The position numbers and the translations under genes are program-made. DNA of 64,000 nucleotides from assembly GCF_012070395.1 (NCBI RefSeq), contig NZ_JAAFYS010000004.1, positions 248,001-312,000 of the forward strand. Direction: 5' to 3'. The notes beneath the pieces are model-generated. The model was given only the letters and a program-made list of their open reading frames with translations. It did no database searches and had not been told where the DNA came from. This document shows positions 49,204 through 59,082 of this stretch, piece after piece. Within the stretch, counting starts at the first letter, position 1, and each line of letters starts with the position of its first letter. The DNA is from Pseudoroseicyclus tamaricis (GTDB lineage: Bacteria; Pseudomonadota; Alphaproteobacteria; Rhodobacterales; Rhodobacteraceae).

Positions 49204-50034
49204 TCAGGGGCCGTCGAAGCCGCGGTCATGGCTCAGCGCCGGCAGCCTGCCGCGCGCCTCCGCCACCTTGCCGAGGTCGAGATCGACGAGGAACACGCCC
49301 GCCTCCTCCCCCGCATCCAGCAGCACCTCTCCCCAGGGCGCCACGGCCAGCGAATGGCCGTAGCTGCGGCGCGGTCGACCCTGGCTCAGGCTGTGCTCCC
49401 CCGTCTGCGCCGCGGCGAGGACGAAGGCGCCCGTCTCGATGGCGCGGGCGCGCAGCAGCACCTCCCAGTGGCCCGGCCCGGTGCCGGGGGAAAAAGCGGA
49501 GGGCACCAGAAGCACCTCCGCCCCCGCCTTGCCCAGCGCCCGGTGCAGGTGGGGGAAGCGCACGTCGTAGCAGATGGTCAGGCCCAGCGTCGCCAGCGGC
49601 GTCTGAGCCACCACCGCCTGCCCGCCGGGGCGGTAGCCGGCGCTCTCACGGTAGGTCTCGGTCTCGGAGACCTGCACGTCGAACATGTGGATCTTGTCGT
49701 AGCGCGCCGCGATCTCCCCCTCCGGCGAGATGAGGAACGAGCGATTGGCGAAGCGGCCATCGGCGTCGCGTGTCTTCAGCGCCAGCGAGCCGATGGCGAG
49801 CCAGACGCCCGCCTCGCGCGCCGCCTCGCGCAGGCCGGCGAGGACGGGATCGTCCTCCTCCAGCCGCAGCACCTCCTCCTGCTGGGTCCGGGAGGTGGAG
49901 ACGCAGTTGGTCACCTCCGGCGTACAGACGAGCTGCGCACCGCCGGCCGCCGCCTCGGCGATCATGGCGCGGGCGGCGGCGAGGTTCTCCCCCGGGTCGT
50001 CGGAGGAGCACATCTGGCAGAGCGCCGCCCTCAC
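49204..50034 (-). CDS. Carbon-nitrogen hydrolase, Nit2-like (deaminated glutathione amidase type)
   Basis: The protein has 276 residues with the Glu-Lys-Cys triad: Glu40 (VCTPEVTN), Lys114 (RYDKIHMFDV) and Cys155 (LTICYDVRFP). The YDKIHMFDV and GLTICYDVRFP forms are those of Nit1/Nit2, which repair deaminated glutathione. The start overlaps the glutaredoxin stop by 4 bases, which fits glutathione chemistry. Second gene of the glutaredoxin-nitrilase-marR set. Confidence 0.92.
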   Translation of the reverse strand: MRAALCQMCSSDDPGENLAAARAMIAEAAAGGAQLVCTPEVTNCVSTSRTQQEEVLRLEEDDPVLAGLREAAREAGVWLAIGSLALKTRDADGRFANRSFLISPEGEIAARYDKIHMFDVQVSETETYRESAGYRPGGQAVVAQTPLATLGLTICYDVRFPHLHRALGKAGAEVLLVPSAFSPGTGPGHWEVLLRARAIETGAFVLAAAQTGEHSLSQGRPRRSYGHSLAVAPWGEVLLDAGEEAGVFLVDLDLGKVAEARGRLPALSHDRGFDGP

Positions 50035-50288
50035 GCGGCGAGCAGCGCGTCGAGCTTGCCGGCGCTGTCCAGCGCGTAGAGATCGTCGCAGCCGCCGACA
50101 TGCGTGTCGCCGATGAAGATCTGCGGCACGGTGCGCCCGCCATTGGCGCGCTGCACCATCTCGGCCCGGCGCTCGGGATTGGCGACGACATCCACCTCGG
50201 AGTAGCTGACGCCCTTCTGGCTCAGCAGGCGCTTGGCGGCGTGGCAGTAGCCGCAGGTGGGGGAGGTGTAGATTTCGACTTGGGTCAT
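50031..50288 (-). CDS. grxC: Glutaredoxin 3
   Basis: Glutathione-dependent dithiol oxidoreductase of 85 residues. Active site TCGYC (Cys12, Cys15) and the cis-Pro motif TVPQIFIG, then HVGGCDDLYAL. The start at 50288 has GGAGG 6 bases upstream. It leads the grxC-nitrilase-marR operon and its stop overlaps the nitrilase start. The comF-like gene lies upstream, 31 bases away. Confidence 0.94.
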   Translation of the reverse strand: MTQVEIYTSPTCGYCHAAKRLLSQKGVSYSEVDVVANPERRAEMVQRANGGRTVPQIFIGDTHVGGCDDLYALDSAGKLDALLAA

Positions 50289-50319
50289 GAAGGCCTCCAA
50301 TCAGGGGTTGGAGGGTAAC

Positions 50320-51051
50320 TTAGGCATCCTTTGCCGTTCGGGCCAGCGTGAGCGTGCAGACTTCCGTCGCGCCGGCGGCGAGGAGGGCGGTGCTGGAGGC
50401 GGCGAGCGTGGCGCCGGTGGTCAGCACATCGTCCACCAGCAGGACCCGGCGGCCGCGCACCGGGGCGGCGCGGCAGGGGTGCGGGGAGATGGCGCCGGCG
50501 AGGACGCCCTCCCGCGCCGCGCGCCCCAGCCCCTCCAGCTTGGCGGTGGGGGCGGGGCGGGTGAGCGCGTCCGGCGCCACCTGCAGCCCGAGCTCGCGGC
50601 CCACCGCCTGCGCCAGCAGCGCCGCCTGATTGTAGCGCCGCGCCCAGAGCCGCCGCCAGTGCAGCGGCACCGGCACGACGAGCGCGCCCTCCGGCTCCAG
50701 CGGCGCGGCGGCCCGCGCCATCCAGGCGCCGAAGGGGCGGGCCAGCTCCGCCCGGTCGTAGGCCTTGAAGGCCACCGCCAGCCGCGCGCCGATGTCGCGG
50801 TAGAGCAGCACCGAGCGCCCGCGCACCCAGGGGCGCGGCGCGGCGAGGCAGGCGTCGCACTGCACGGCGACACCCTCCGGCTCCTCCCCCGGCAGGGGCA
50901 GGCCGCAGACGTCGCAGACGAGGCCGGAGATCATGTGCGCCTCGGGCCAGCAGGCGGGGCAGAGGGCGAAGTCATTCTCCACCAGCGCCCCGCAGGAGAC
51001 GCAGGCCGGCGGGTAGATCAGCCGCGCCAAGGCTTGCATCCCGCCCGCCAT
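50320..51051 (-). CDS. ComF family phosphoribosyltransferase-like protein
   Basis: The protein has 243 residues. The N-terminal double zinc ribbon has four CxxC motifs (CVSCGALVENDFALCPAC, CDVCGLPL, CDACLAA). The C-terminal type I phosphoribosyltransferase domain has RRYNQAALLAQAVGRELGL and the PRPP loop VLLVDDVLTTGATL. ComF/GntX proteins support natural competence in some bacteria. The start at 51051 (MAGGMQAL) is divergent from the methyltransferase with 18 bases between start codons. Confidence 0.9.
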   Translation of the reverse strand: MAGGMQALARLIYPPACVSCGALVENDFALCPACWPEAHMISGLVCDVCGLPLPGEEPEGVAVQCDACLAAPRPWVRGRSVLLYRDIGARLAVAFKAYDRAELARPFGAWMARAAAPLEPEGALVVPVPLHWRRLWARRYNQAALLAQAVGRELGLQVAPDALTRPAPTAKLEGLGRAAREGVLAGAISPHPCRAAPVRGRRVLLVDDVLTTGATLAASSTALLAAGATEVCTLTLARTAKDA

Positions 51052-51069
51052 CACCGCATCTCCCTCTCC

Positions 51070-51897
51070 ATGAGCCAGGCCCTCACAGACCGTGCCGCCC
51101 TCGCCCGCCAGCGCGCCCGCGCGGCGCGCAACCCGGCCCTCTTCCTGCAGGAGGCGGCGGCCGACGACGTTCAGGAAAGGCTCATCGAGGTTAACAGGGC
51201 CTTTACGTCCCCCGCGGTGGTGACGCCCTGGCCGGATCTCTGGGCCGCGCGCCTGCCCGGCGCCAAGCTGATCCCCGATCGGGAGACGCTGGATCTCACC
51301 GAGGGCTCCCATGACCTCGTCATCCACGCCCTGTCCCTGCACTGGGCCGACGATCCGCTCGGCCAGATCATCCAGTGCGCCCGCGCGCTGAAGCCCGATG
51401 GCCTCTTCATCGCCACCTTCTTCGGCGGCGAGACGCTCGCCACCCTCCGCGCCGCTCTCGCGGAGGCGGAGGCGGCCGTCACCGGCGGCGCCTCGCCCCG
51501 CGTGCTGCCGATGGCGGAGGTGCGGCAGGCCGGCGCGCTCCTCCAGCGGGCCGGGCTCGCCCTGCCGGTGGCGGACCTGACGCCCCTGCCCGTCTCCTAC
51601 CCCTCCGCCCTCGCGCTGATGGGGGACCTGCGGGCCATGGGCGAGGGCAACGCGCTGGCCCAGCGCCTGCGCCGCCCGACCCGGCGGGAGGTCTTCGCCC
51701 GCGCCGCCGCCCTCCTGCAGGCAGGGGCGGATGACGAGGGGCGGATCACCGCTCGGTTCGAGCTCATCACCCTCACCGCATGGGCCCCCGCGCCCGACCA
51801 GCCGCAGCCCCTGCGCCCCGGCTCCGCCACCACCCGGCTGGAGGACGCGCTGCGCGAGGCGCGGAATGCCGCGCCGAAAGACCGGCCCGACAATTGA
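51070..51897 (+). CDS. SAM methyltransferase-like protein (NDUFAF5/BioC type) with degenerate motif I
   Basis: The protein has 275 residues. The second half has methyltransferase strand features (HDLVIHALSLHWADDPLGQI, LKPDGLFIATFFGGETL), as in NDUFAF5. Where motif I (GxGxG) is expected, the sequence reads VVTPWPDLWAARLPGAKLIP, without the Gly-rich loop. NDUFAF5 hydroxylates an Arg of complex I, and bacterial homologues are usually annotated as methyltransferases. Missing loop is seen; loss of SAM binding is inferred. Confidence 0.8.
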   Translation: MSQALTDRAALARQRARAARNPALFLQEAAADDVQERLIEVNRAFTSPAVVTPWPDLWAARLPGAKLIPDRETLDLTEGSHDLVIHALSLHWADDPLGQIIQCARALKPDGLFIATFFGGETLATLRAALAEAEAAVTGGASPRVLPMAEVRQAGALLQRAGLALPVADLTPLPVSYPSALALMGDLRAMGEGNALAQRLRRPTRREVFARAAALLQAGADDEGRITARFELITLTAWAPAPDQPQPLRPGSATTRLEDALREARNAAPKDRPDN

Positions 51898-51944
51898 TCC
51901 TTCACCGCCGTCGCGCGTATTGAATGCGCGACAGGAGGCACCCC

Positions 51945-52967
51945 ATGCACCAGCTCCCCCCCGATCATCCGAGGATCCCTTCGGAGAAAACCGGCATTCT
52001 GCTCGCCAATCTCGGCACGCCGGACAGCCCCGATTACTGGCCGATGCGGCGCTACCTGTCGGAGTTCCTCTCGGACAAGCGCGTCGTCGACTACCCCGCG
52101 TGGCTCTGGCAGCCGATCCTGCAGGGGCCGATCCTCGCCCGCCGCCCGTCGAAGAGCGGCGCCAACTACCGGATGATCTGGAACAACGAGGCCAACGAGA
52201 GCCCGCTGATGACGATCACCAAGGCGCAGACGGCGGCCGTAGCCGAGTGGGCCGAGGGCCGTTACGGCGACAAGGTGATGGTCGAGTTCGCCATGCGCTA
52301 CGGCAACCCCTCCACCCGCTCCGTCCTGCGGCGGATGGTGGAGGCGGGGTGCTCGCGGCTGCTCTTCTTCCCGCTCTACCCGCATTACGCCGGGGCGACG
52401 GTCGCCACCGCCAATGACGAGCTGTTCCGCGGCCTGATGAAGGAGAAGTGGCAGCCGACGCTGCGCATCGTGCCGCCCTATTTCGACGAGGACGATTACA
52501 TCGCCGCTCTCGCGAACTCCGTCCGGGCGGGGCTGGCGGAGGATGTCGACATCCTGCTGTGCTCCTACCACGGCCTGCCGGAGCGCTACCTGCGCGAAGG
52601 CGACCCCTACCATTGCCAGTGCCACAAGACGACGCGGCGCCTGCGCGAGGCGCTCGGCTGGGACGAAACGAAGATCAAGACGACCTTCCAGTCGAAGTTC
52701 GGCCCGGAATCGTGGCTGCAGCCCTACACGGTGGAAGAGGTCGCTCGGCAGGCCGAGGCGGGCAACAAGCGCGTCGCCGTCATCGCGCCCGCCTTCTCGT
52801 CGGACTGCATCGAGACGCTGGAGGAGATCCAGGGCGAGATCCAGGAGAGCTTCACCCATGCGGGCGGCGAGCGCTTCACCTACATCCCCTGCCTGAACGC
52901 GGGGGAGGAGCACATGGCCGTGCTCACCCGCCTGATTGAGACCAACCTCGCCGGCTGGACCCTCTAG
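51945..52967 (+). CDS. hemH: Ferrochelatase
   Basis: Inserts iron into protoporphyrin IX, the last step of heme synthesis (340 residues). LLANLGTPDSPDYW, the active-site His in LLCSYHGLPERYL and FSSDCIETLEEI are family signatures. CxC-type and other Cys (YHCQCHKTTRRL) are seen in the alphaproteobacterial form. The start at 51945 has AGGAGG 7 bases before the ATG. The small membrane protein follows convergently. Confidence 0.96.
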   Translation: MHQLPPDHPRIPSEKTGILLANLGTPDSPDYWPMRRYLSEFLSDKRVVDYPAWLWQPILQGPILARRPSKSGANYRMIWNNEANESPLMTITKAQTAAVAEWAEGRYGDKVMVEFAMRYGNPSTRSVLRRMVEAGCSRLLFFPLYPHYAGATVATANDELFRGLMKEKWQPTLRIVPPYFDEDDYIAALANSVRAGLAEDVDILLCSYHGLPERYLREGDPYHCQCHKTTRRLREALGWDETKIKTTFQSKFGPESWLQPYTVEEVARQAEAGNKRVAVIAPAFSSDCIETLEEIQGEIQESFTHAGGERFTYIPCLNAGEEHMAVLTRLIETNLAGWTL

Positions 52968-52981
52968 TCGTCGCCGCCCTT

Positions 52982-53194
52982 TTACTCGCCGCCGTCGCTC
53001 GAGCTGTCGCTGCTGGCGGCGACGAGGATCAGGGCGACGGCGCCGGCGAGCATGTAGAGCAGCGGCCGGGTCTGCCCGGCGAAGCCGGCCGTCGCCTCCA
53101 CCACCTGCGGCGGCGCCTCGGGCGCAACCTCCTGCGCCATGGCGGGCAGGGCGAGGCCGGCGGAGATGGCGGCGGCAAGGATCAGGCGTGTCAT
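52982..53194 (-). CDS. Small exported/membrane protein beside hemH
   Basis: The protein has 70 residues. The signal peptide is LILAAAISAGLALPAMAQ, followed by a short periplasmic stretch and one hydrophobic helix (LLYMLAGAVALILVAAS), then SDSSSDGGE. ATG at 53194 has GAGGGG 8 bases upstream. Small proteins of this layout beside hemH recur in Rhodobacterales, as I recall. The function is unknown. Confidence 0.75.
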   Translation of the reverse strand: MTRLILAAAISAGLALPAMAQEVAPEAPPQVVEATAGFAGQTRPLLYMLAGAVALILVAASSDSSSDGGE

Positions 53195-53241
53195 CGGCAA
53201 TTCCCCTCTGAATGCGGGGGCACCCTGCGCGCTCGCTCCGC

Positions 53242-53847
53242 TCAGATCAAGATCACCTTGGTGCCCACGGGCGTCAGGCTGAACAGCTCCTCGATATGCT
53301 CGTTGTAGAGCCCGATGCAGCCGTTGGAGCTGGGGCGCCCGATCTTGCGCGTGTCATGCGTGCCGTGGATCCGGTAATACTGCCACGACAGGTAGAGCGC
53401 GAAGGGCCCCAGCGGGTTGGTCGGGTCACCGCCCTCCACCACTGCCGGCCACTCGGGGTTGCGCTCCAGCATCGACGGCGTGGGGCGCCACGTCGGGGCG
53501 ACGACCTTCTGCGTCACCTCGCAATTGCCGCGACGCGTCAGTTCTTCCGACGCGGGCACGGAGGTGGGGTAGAGGCGGTAGATGCTCTGGTCGGCGTTCC
53601 AGAAGTGCAGCGCCCGGCTGCGGATATCGACGAGGATCGCCGCCGGCACGGTGCTGTCGAAGTAATCCTGCCAGTTCAGCGTGCGGAAGCTGGAGACGTT
53701 GCGCGACACGCTTTGGCTGATATCGCCCTCGATGATCGTCGAGTTCTGCATCGTGGTGCTCTGCGCCATCGCGGCGGTCCCCGCGGCCGAGGCGGCGGAG
53801 GCGATGAAGAGGCGGCGCGACAGTCGGGGGGCGGAAAGCTTGCCCAT
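53242..53847 (-). CDS. L,D-transpeptidase (YkuD), Tat-type signal
   Basis: The protein has 201 residues. The N-terminus has RRLFIASAASAAGTAAMAQ, a Tat-like export signal. The YkuD active site is in IHGTHDTRKIGRPSSNGCIG, with His of HGT and catalytic Cys of SNGCIGLY (usual form SHGCIRM). It forms 3-3 cross-links or attaches proteins to peptidoglycan. AAAGGAG lies 6 bases before the ATG at 53847. A second YkuD gene lies 1 kb away. Confidence 0.92.
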   Translation of the reverse strand: MGKLSAPRLSRRLFIASAASAAGTAAMAQSTTMQNSTIIEGDISQSVSRNVSSFRTLNWQDYFDSTVPAAILVDIRSRALHFWNADQSIYRLYPTSVPASEELTRRGNCEVTQKVVAPTWRPTPSMLERNPEWPAVVEGGDPTNPLGPFALYLSWQYYRIHGTHDTRKIGRPSSNGCIGLYNEHIEELFSLTPVGTKVILI

Positions 53848-54032
53848 GGGCGGCTCCTTTGCGGATCTTGGCTGCTCGGGAGCGGTCATACTCCCTCGCG
53901 GGCCGAAGCGTAAACGTCCGCGCGTGGCATCACCGCAATGTGAGGCTCGGCTCGGCCATCCGCCGCCGATGCGGGATTTGAACAGCCCCGCGCCCCGCGC
54001 TAAGGAGCCGGGACAGCTTTTGGAGACGCCTC

Positions 54033-54539
54033 ATGCAGCGCCGGACCTTCGCGCTCGCCCTGCCCGCCCTCGCTCTGGCCGCCTGCGGGCGGCCCAGCAA
54101 CGTCGGGCCCGACGGCCTGCCGCCGCCGCAGATCTACGACATCACGCCCGAGGTGGAGGCCGGGATCCCGTTCCGCTTCCTCGACGGGCTCAACACGCTG
54201 CGCCAGGCGGCCGGTGCCGGGGCGGTGCAGCTCGACGCCGCCCTCAACGCCGCCGCCGCGACCCATTCGCGCGACATGGCCCTGCAAAACCGCCCGTGGC
54301 ACTTCGGCTCCGATGGCTCCTCGCCGCTCGACCGGCTGAACCGCGTGGGCTACAGCGGCGGCCTCGTCGGAGAGGCGATCTCCGAGAGCTACGAGACGGA
54401 GCTGGAGACCCTCGCCGCCTGGGCCGAGGCCCCGGAGACGCGCGAGGTTCTCCTGTCGCCCCGCGCCACCCGGATCGGGCTGGCGTGGTTCCAGGAGCCC
54501 TCGGGCAAGCTCTGGTGGACGCTGGTTCTGGGGAACTGA
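54033..54539 (+). CDS. CAP-domain (SCP/PR-1) lipoprotein
   Basis: A lipoprotein of 168 residues. The lipobox LAACG (Cys18) is at the end of MQRRTFALALPALALAACGR. The CAP domain has LNTLRQAAGAGAVQLDAALN, ATHSRDMALQN with the conserved His, VGEAISESYE and RIGLAWFQEPSGKLWWTLVL. Bacterial CAP proteins are secreted or surface proteins of unclear activity. It lies between the two YkuD genes. Confidence 0.9.
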   Translation: MQRRTFALALPALALAACGRPSNVGPDGLPPPQIYDITPEVEAGIPFRFLDGLNTLRQAAGAGAVQLDAALNAAAATHSRDMALQNRPWHFGSDGSSPLDRLNRVGYSGGLVGEAISESYETELETLAAWAEAPETREVLLSPRATRIGLAWFQEPSGKLWWTLVLGN

Positions 54540-54649
54540 CGGGCCGGCGTCGATCTTCTGAGCGCTGAATGGCTGCCGGGGAGCTCCCGGATCAGGGGAA
54601 TGCCCGTCGTGGTCGCCCCTTCCCCGCCCGCAACCGGGCCGTCCCTCTC

Positions 54650-54826
54650 AGGCGCGGGGCGAGCGCCTGCCCGTGGGATGGCGCACCGTCAGTCCCGCGG
54701 TGCGCTTCATGCGCGCCAAAGCCCTCCCCGCCGTGAGCTAAGCGCCAAGCCCAGCCAGAGCGCCAGCCCGCCGGGACGGGCAGGCGCTCGCCCTGCGCCT
54801 TTGGCGCGTACCGGGCGGGGCAAAGC
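54650..54826 (+). repeat. Fold-back dispersed element, copy C
   Basis: Left arm GGGCGAGCGCCTGCCCG (54657-54673) and right arm CGGGCAGGCGCTCGCCC (54777-54793), exact complements, GCGCCTTTGGCGC outside. The centre keeps CTTCATGCGCGCCAAAGCCC, a diverged form of the B sequence. Confidence 0.85.
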
Positions 54827-54857
54827 TCGACCGTGGCGCCGATTGGGGTGCCTCGTA

Positions 54858-54876
54858 GGCCGGGCTTCAGCCCGGC
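54858..54876 (-). repeat. GCCGGGCTTCAGCCCGGC hairpin
   Basis: Perfect 7-8 bp stem just after the end of the minus-strand YkuD gene; copy of the unit at 48723-48742. Confidence 0.6.
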
Positions 54877-54887
54877 ACACCCGCCCC

Positions 54888-55391
54888 TCAGGACGTCAGC
54901 AGGATCGGCGTGCCGTCGTTGACCATCGCGTAGATGTCCTCGATCTCCCGGTCCGACACGGCGATGCAGCCGGCCGTCCAGTCCGCCTTGCCGTCGAATT
55001 CCTTCGGCGTGCCGTGGATGAAGATGTCACCCCCCGGCGAGCGCCCCATCGATTCGGCGAAAGCGCGGTCGGCGCTGTTGGGGTAGGAGATGCCGATCGA
55101 CAGGTGATAGCGGCTCTCGGGATTGCGGCGGTTGATGTAGTAGGCGCCCTCGGGCGTGCGCCCGTCCCCCTCGAACTGCTTGTGCCCCTGCGGCGTGAAG
55201 CCGAGCTGGAAGTCGTAGACGGCCAAGGCCTTGTTGTAATGCAGAAGATAGAGCCGCCGCTGGCTCTTCGCCGCCAGAAGCTGCGTCACGGCCGGGCCGT
55301 CATACGTCCTGAACTTGCTGGTCGCGCAGCCGGCGAGGCCGGTGAGCCCCGCCGCGGCTGACGCGGCCAGGAAGGTGCGTCGGTTGATCAT
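54888..55391 (-). CDS. L,D-transpeptidase (YkuD) lipoprotein
   Basis: The protein has 167 residues with signal ASAAAGLTGLAGCATSK, lipobox LAGC (Cys22). The domain includes FIHGTPKEFDGKADWTAGCI with the catalytic Cys (TAGCIAVSD instead of SHGCIR) and the His of HGT. The TAGC form is like the YafK group. With the other YkuD gene this makes two transpeptidases within about 1.5 kb; they are only distantly related. Confidence 0.92.
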   Translation of the reverse strand: MINRRTFLAASAAAGLTGLAGCATSKFRTYDGPAVTQLLAAKSQRRLYLLHYNKALAVYDFQLGFTPQGHKQFEGDGRTPEGAYYINRRNPESRYHLSIGISYPNSADRAFAESMGRSPGGDIFIHGTPKEFDGKADWTAGCIAVSDREIEDIYAMVNDGTPILLTS

Positions 55392-55492
55392 TCGTCTGCC
55401 TCTCGCGCCGGATTTTCCGGTCTCTTGCTCTCCCGGTTCTTTACAGCGCCTGACGGGGGCTGTCCAAATCGCGGCTTCGTGAGCGGCGCGGT

Positions 55493-56689
55493 TCAGCGGG
55501 TCGCCCGTGTCGCCAGCTCCACATGGGAGGACCAGCGGAACTGGTCGACCACCCGCACCGGGCCGAGCGTGAAGCCGGCGGCGGTGAGCCGGGCGGCATC
55601 CCGCGCGAAGGTGACGGGGTTGCAGGAGACGAGGGCCACCGTGGAGAGCGTGGACGCCGCGATCTCGGCGATCTGCGCCTCCGCCCCGGCGCGGGGCGGG
55701 TCGATCACAGCGGCATCGAAGCGCGCCAGCTCGTCGGGCAGGAGGGGGCGGCGGAAGAGGTCCCGCGCCTCGGTCGTCACCCGGTGCAGCCCCGGCGGGC
55801 CGCGCCAGCCGGCGTCCAGCGCGCGCAGCATGGCGGCGTCGCCCTCGACGGCATGCACCTCCGCCCGCTCGGCGAGCGGCAGCGTGAAGGTGCCGCAGCC
55901 GGCGAAGAGGTCGACAATGCGGCGCGCGCCCTGCGTCGCGGCCTCCACCTCGGCCCGCAGCGCTGCCTCCCCCTCGGCCGTCGCCTGCAGGAAGGCGCCG
56001 GGCGGCGGGGAGACGCGGGCGCGGCCCATGGCCTGCGCGGGGGCGGAGAGCTCCGCCACCACCTCGTCGCCCCAGGCGATGCGGGAGAGCTCATGCGCGG
56101 CGGCGAGGGCGGGCAGCTCCATCCGCAGGTCCCGGTCCAGCGGCCGGCCGCCCTCCACCAGCACCTCCGGACCGGCAAGCGAATCGGTGACCGTCAGCGC
56201 CACCTCGCTCTTGCGGGAGGCGGCGAGCACCGTCAGCGCCTCCAGCGCCGGGAGTGTGGCGCGCAGGCGCTCGGTCACGAGCTGGCAGTCCGGTATGGCG
56301 GTGATCTGGTCCGAGGCGCGCATGTGGAAGCCGACGAGCGCGCCGCCCTTCGTCCGCCGCCCGGAGAAGCGGGCACGGCGGCGGGAGCGGGGTGGAGAGG
56401 TCTCCGGCCCCGTCACCTCGGCCTCGATCCCCTGCGCGGCGAGTGCCTTCTCGACGATGCCGCGCTTCCAGTCGGCGACGAAGGGGTCGGAGGCGTGCTG
56501 CATGGCGCAGCCGCCGCAGGTGCGGAAGTGCCGGCAGGGCGGGGAGACGCGGGTGGCGGAGGGCTCGAGGATGCGCGGTGTCCCCTCGCCCGGCTCGACC
56601 AGCTCGCCGGGCAGGACGCGGGGATGGAGCGAGCCGTCCTCGGCCCGGCCCTGGCCGGTCAGCGTGAGCGTTTCGATGCGGAGCGCCAT
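55493..56689 (-). CDS. 23S rRNA (uracil-C5)-methyltransferase, RlmD/TrmA family
   Basis: The protein has 398 residues. The iron-sulfur Cys cluster is CRHFRTCGGCAMQHAS near residue 55, as in RlmD/RumA. The SAM domain has VDLFAGCGTFTLPLAER, VIDPPRAGAEAQ and the catalytic LVSCNPVTFARDA. Together these make it an rRNA or tRNA m5U methyltransferase. Substrate among RlmC, RlmD and TrmA cannot be fixed from sequence alone. It ends the ABC-pair block across fold-back copy D. Confidence 0.93.
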   Translation of the reverse strand: MALRIETLTLTGQGRAEDGSLHPRVLPGELVEPGEGTPRILEPSATRVSPPCRHFRTCGGCAMQHASDPFVADWKRGIVEKALAAQGIEAEVTGPETSPPRSRRRARFSGRRTKGGALVGFHMRASDQITAIPDCQLVTERLRATLPALEALTVLAASRKSEVALTVTDSLAGPEVLVEGGRPLDRDLRMELPALAAAHELSRIAWGDEVVAELSAPAQAMGRARVSPPPGAFLQATAEGEAALRAEVEAATQGARRIVDLFAGCGTFTLPLAERAEVHAVEGDAAMLRALDAGWRGPPGLHRVTTEARDLFRRPLLPDELARFDAAVIDPPRAGAEAQIAEIAASTLSTVALVSCNPVTFARDAARLTAAGFTLGPVRVVDQFRWSSHVELATRATR

Positions 56690-56832
56690 GGCGGCGGGAC
56701 GTCGGGCAACCGGGGCGGGAAGTCAAGCGGGAGGGGCGTTGGGGGGCCCGGCTTGGCGGACAGCAGGCCCACGCGCTGTTCCGCCGTTGCCGACTTTCTC
56801 CGCCGCTTGGGCCTCCTACCCCCCTCTGCGCC

Positions 56833-57026
56833 AACGTCGCCGCTTTGTCCCCCGCCCGGTGCGCGCCAAAGGCGCAGGGCGAGCGCCGGCCCGTCCCGTG
56901 GGCTGGCGCTCCGGTGACGTTGGCGCGGAGCTCGGAGCGGGGATGTAGTGGCGCCATAAAGCGCTGCCGCGGAATTGTCGGAGCGCCACCCCACGTGCCG
57001 GCGCTCGCCCTGCGCCTGCGGGTGTG
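56833..57026 (-). repeat. Fold-back dispersed element, copy D (reverse orientation)
   Basis: Left arm GGGCGAGCGCCGGCCCG and right arm CGTGCCGGCGCTCGCCC. Compared with A-C, CTG has become CGG in the left arm and CAG has become CCG in the right, so the pair stays complementary. GCGCCAAAGGCGC sits outside, as in copy A. Confidence 0.85.
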
Positions 57027-57128
57027 TGCGCGAGTGGCAGGAGGGCGCGGGAGGAAAGGTCCCGCCTACCGACGAGGCGAATGGCCGTCCCCTCCCCTGC
57101 GGATGGCGTGCGCGGGTGGCCAGAGGGA

Positions 57129-57147
57129 GGTGGGTTGGAAACCCACC
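57129..57147 (-). repeat. GGTGGGTT hairpin repeat, reverse copy
   Basis: GGTGGGTTGGAAACCCACC followed by CTACGG; reverse complement of the unit at 48429-48447. Confidence 0.65.
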
Positions 57148-57173
57148 CTACGGAAGGAGCCGCCGCCCTCCCC

Positions 57174-59069
<1,896 letters not shown>

Positions 59070-59082
59070 CCCGTCACGCCTT

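Larger units (their letters stand above)
54540..54887. other. Gene-free region with fold-back repeat copy C
   Basis: Between convergent CAP lipoprotein and YkuD genes. Holds fold-back element C (54650-54826) and a GCCGGGC hairpin (54858-54876). Nothing else is supported. Confidence 0.65.
56690..57173. other. Gene-free region with fold-back repeat copy D
   Basis: Between the ABC exporter and the methyltransferase, both minus strand. Contains fold-back element D (56833-57026) and a GGTGGGTT hairpin (57129-57147). Open frames here follow the repeat only. Confidence 0.65.
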
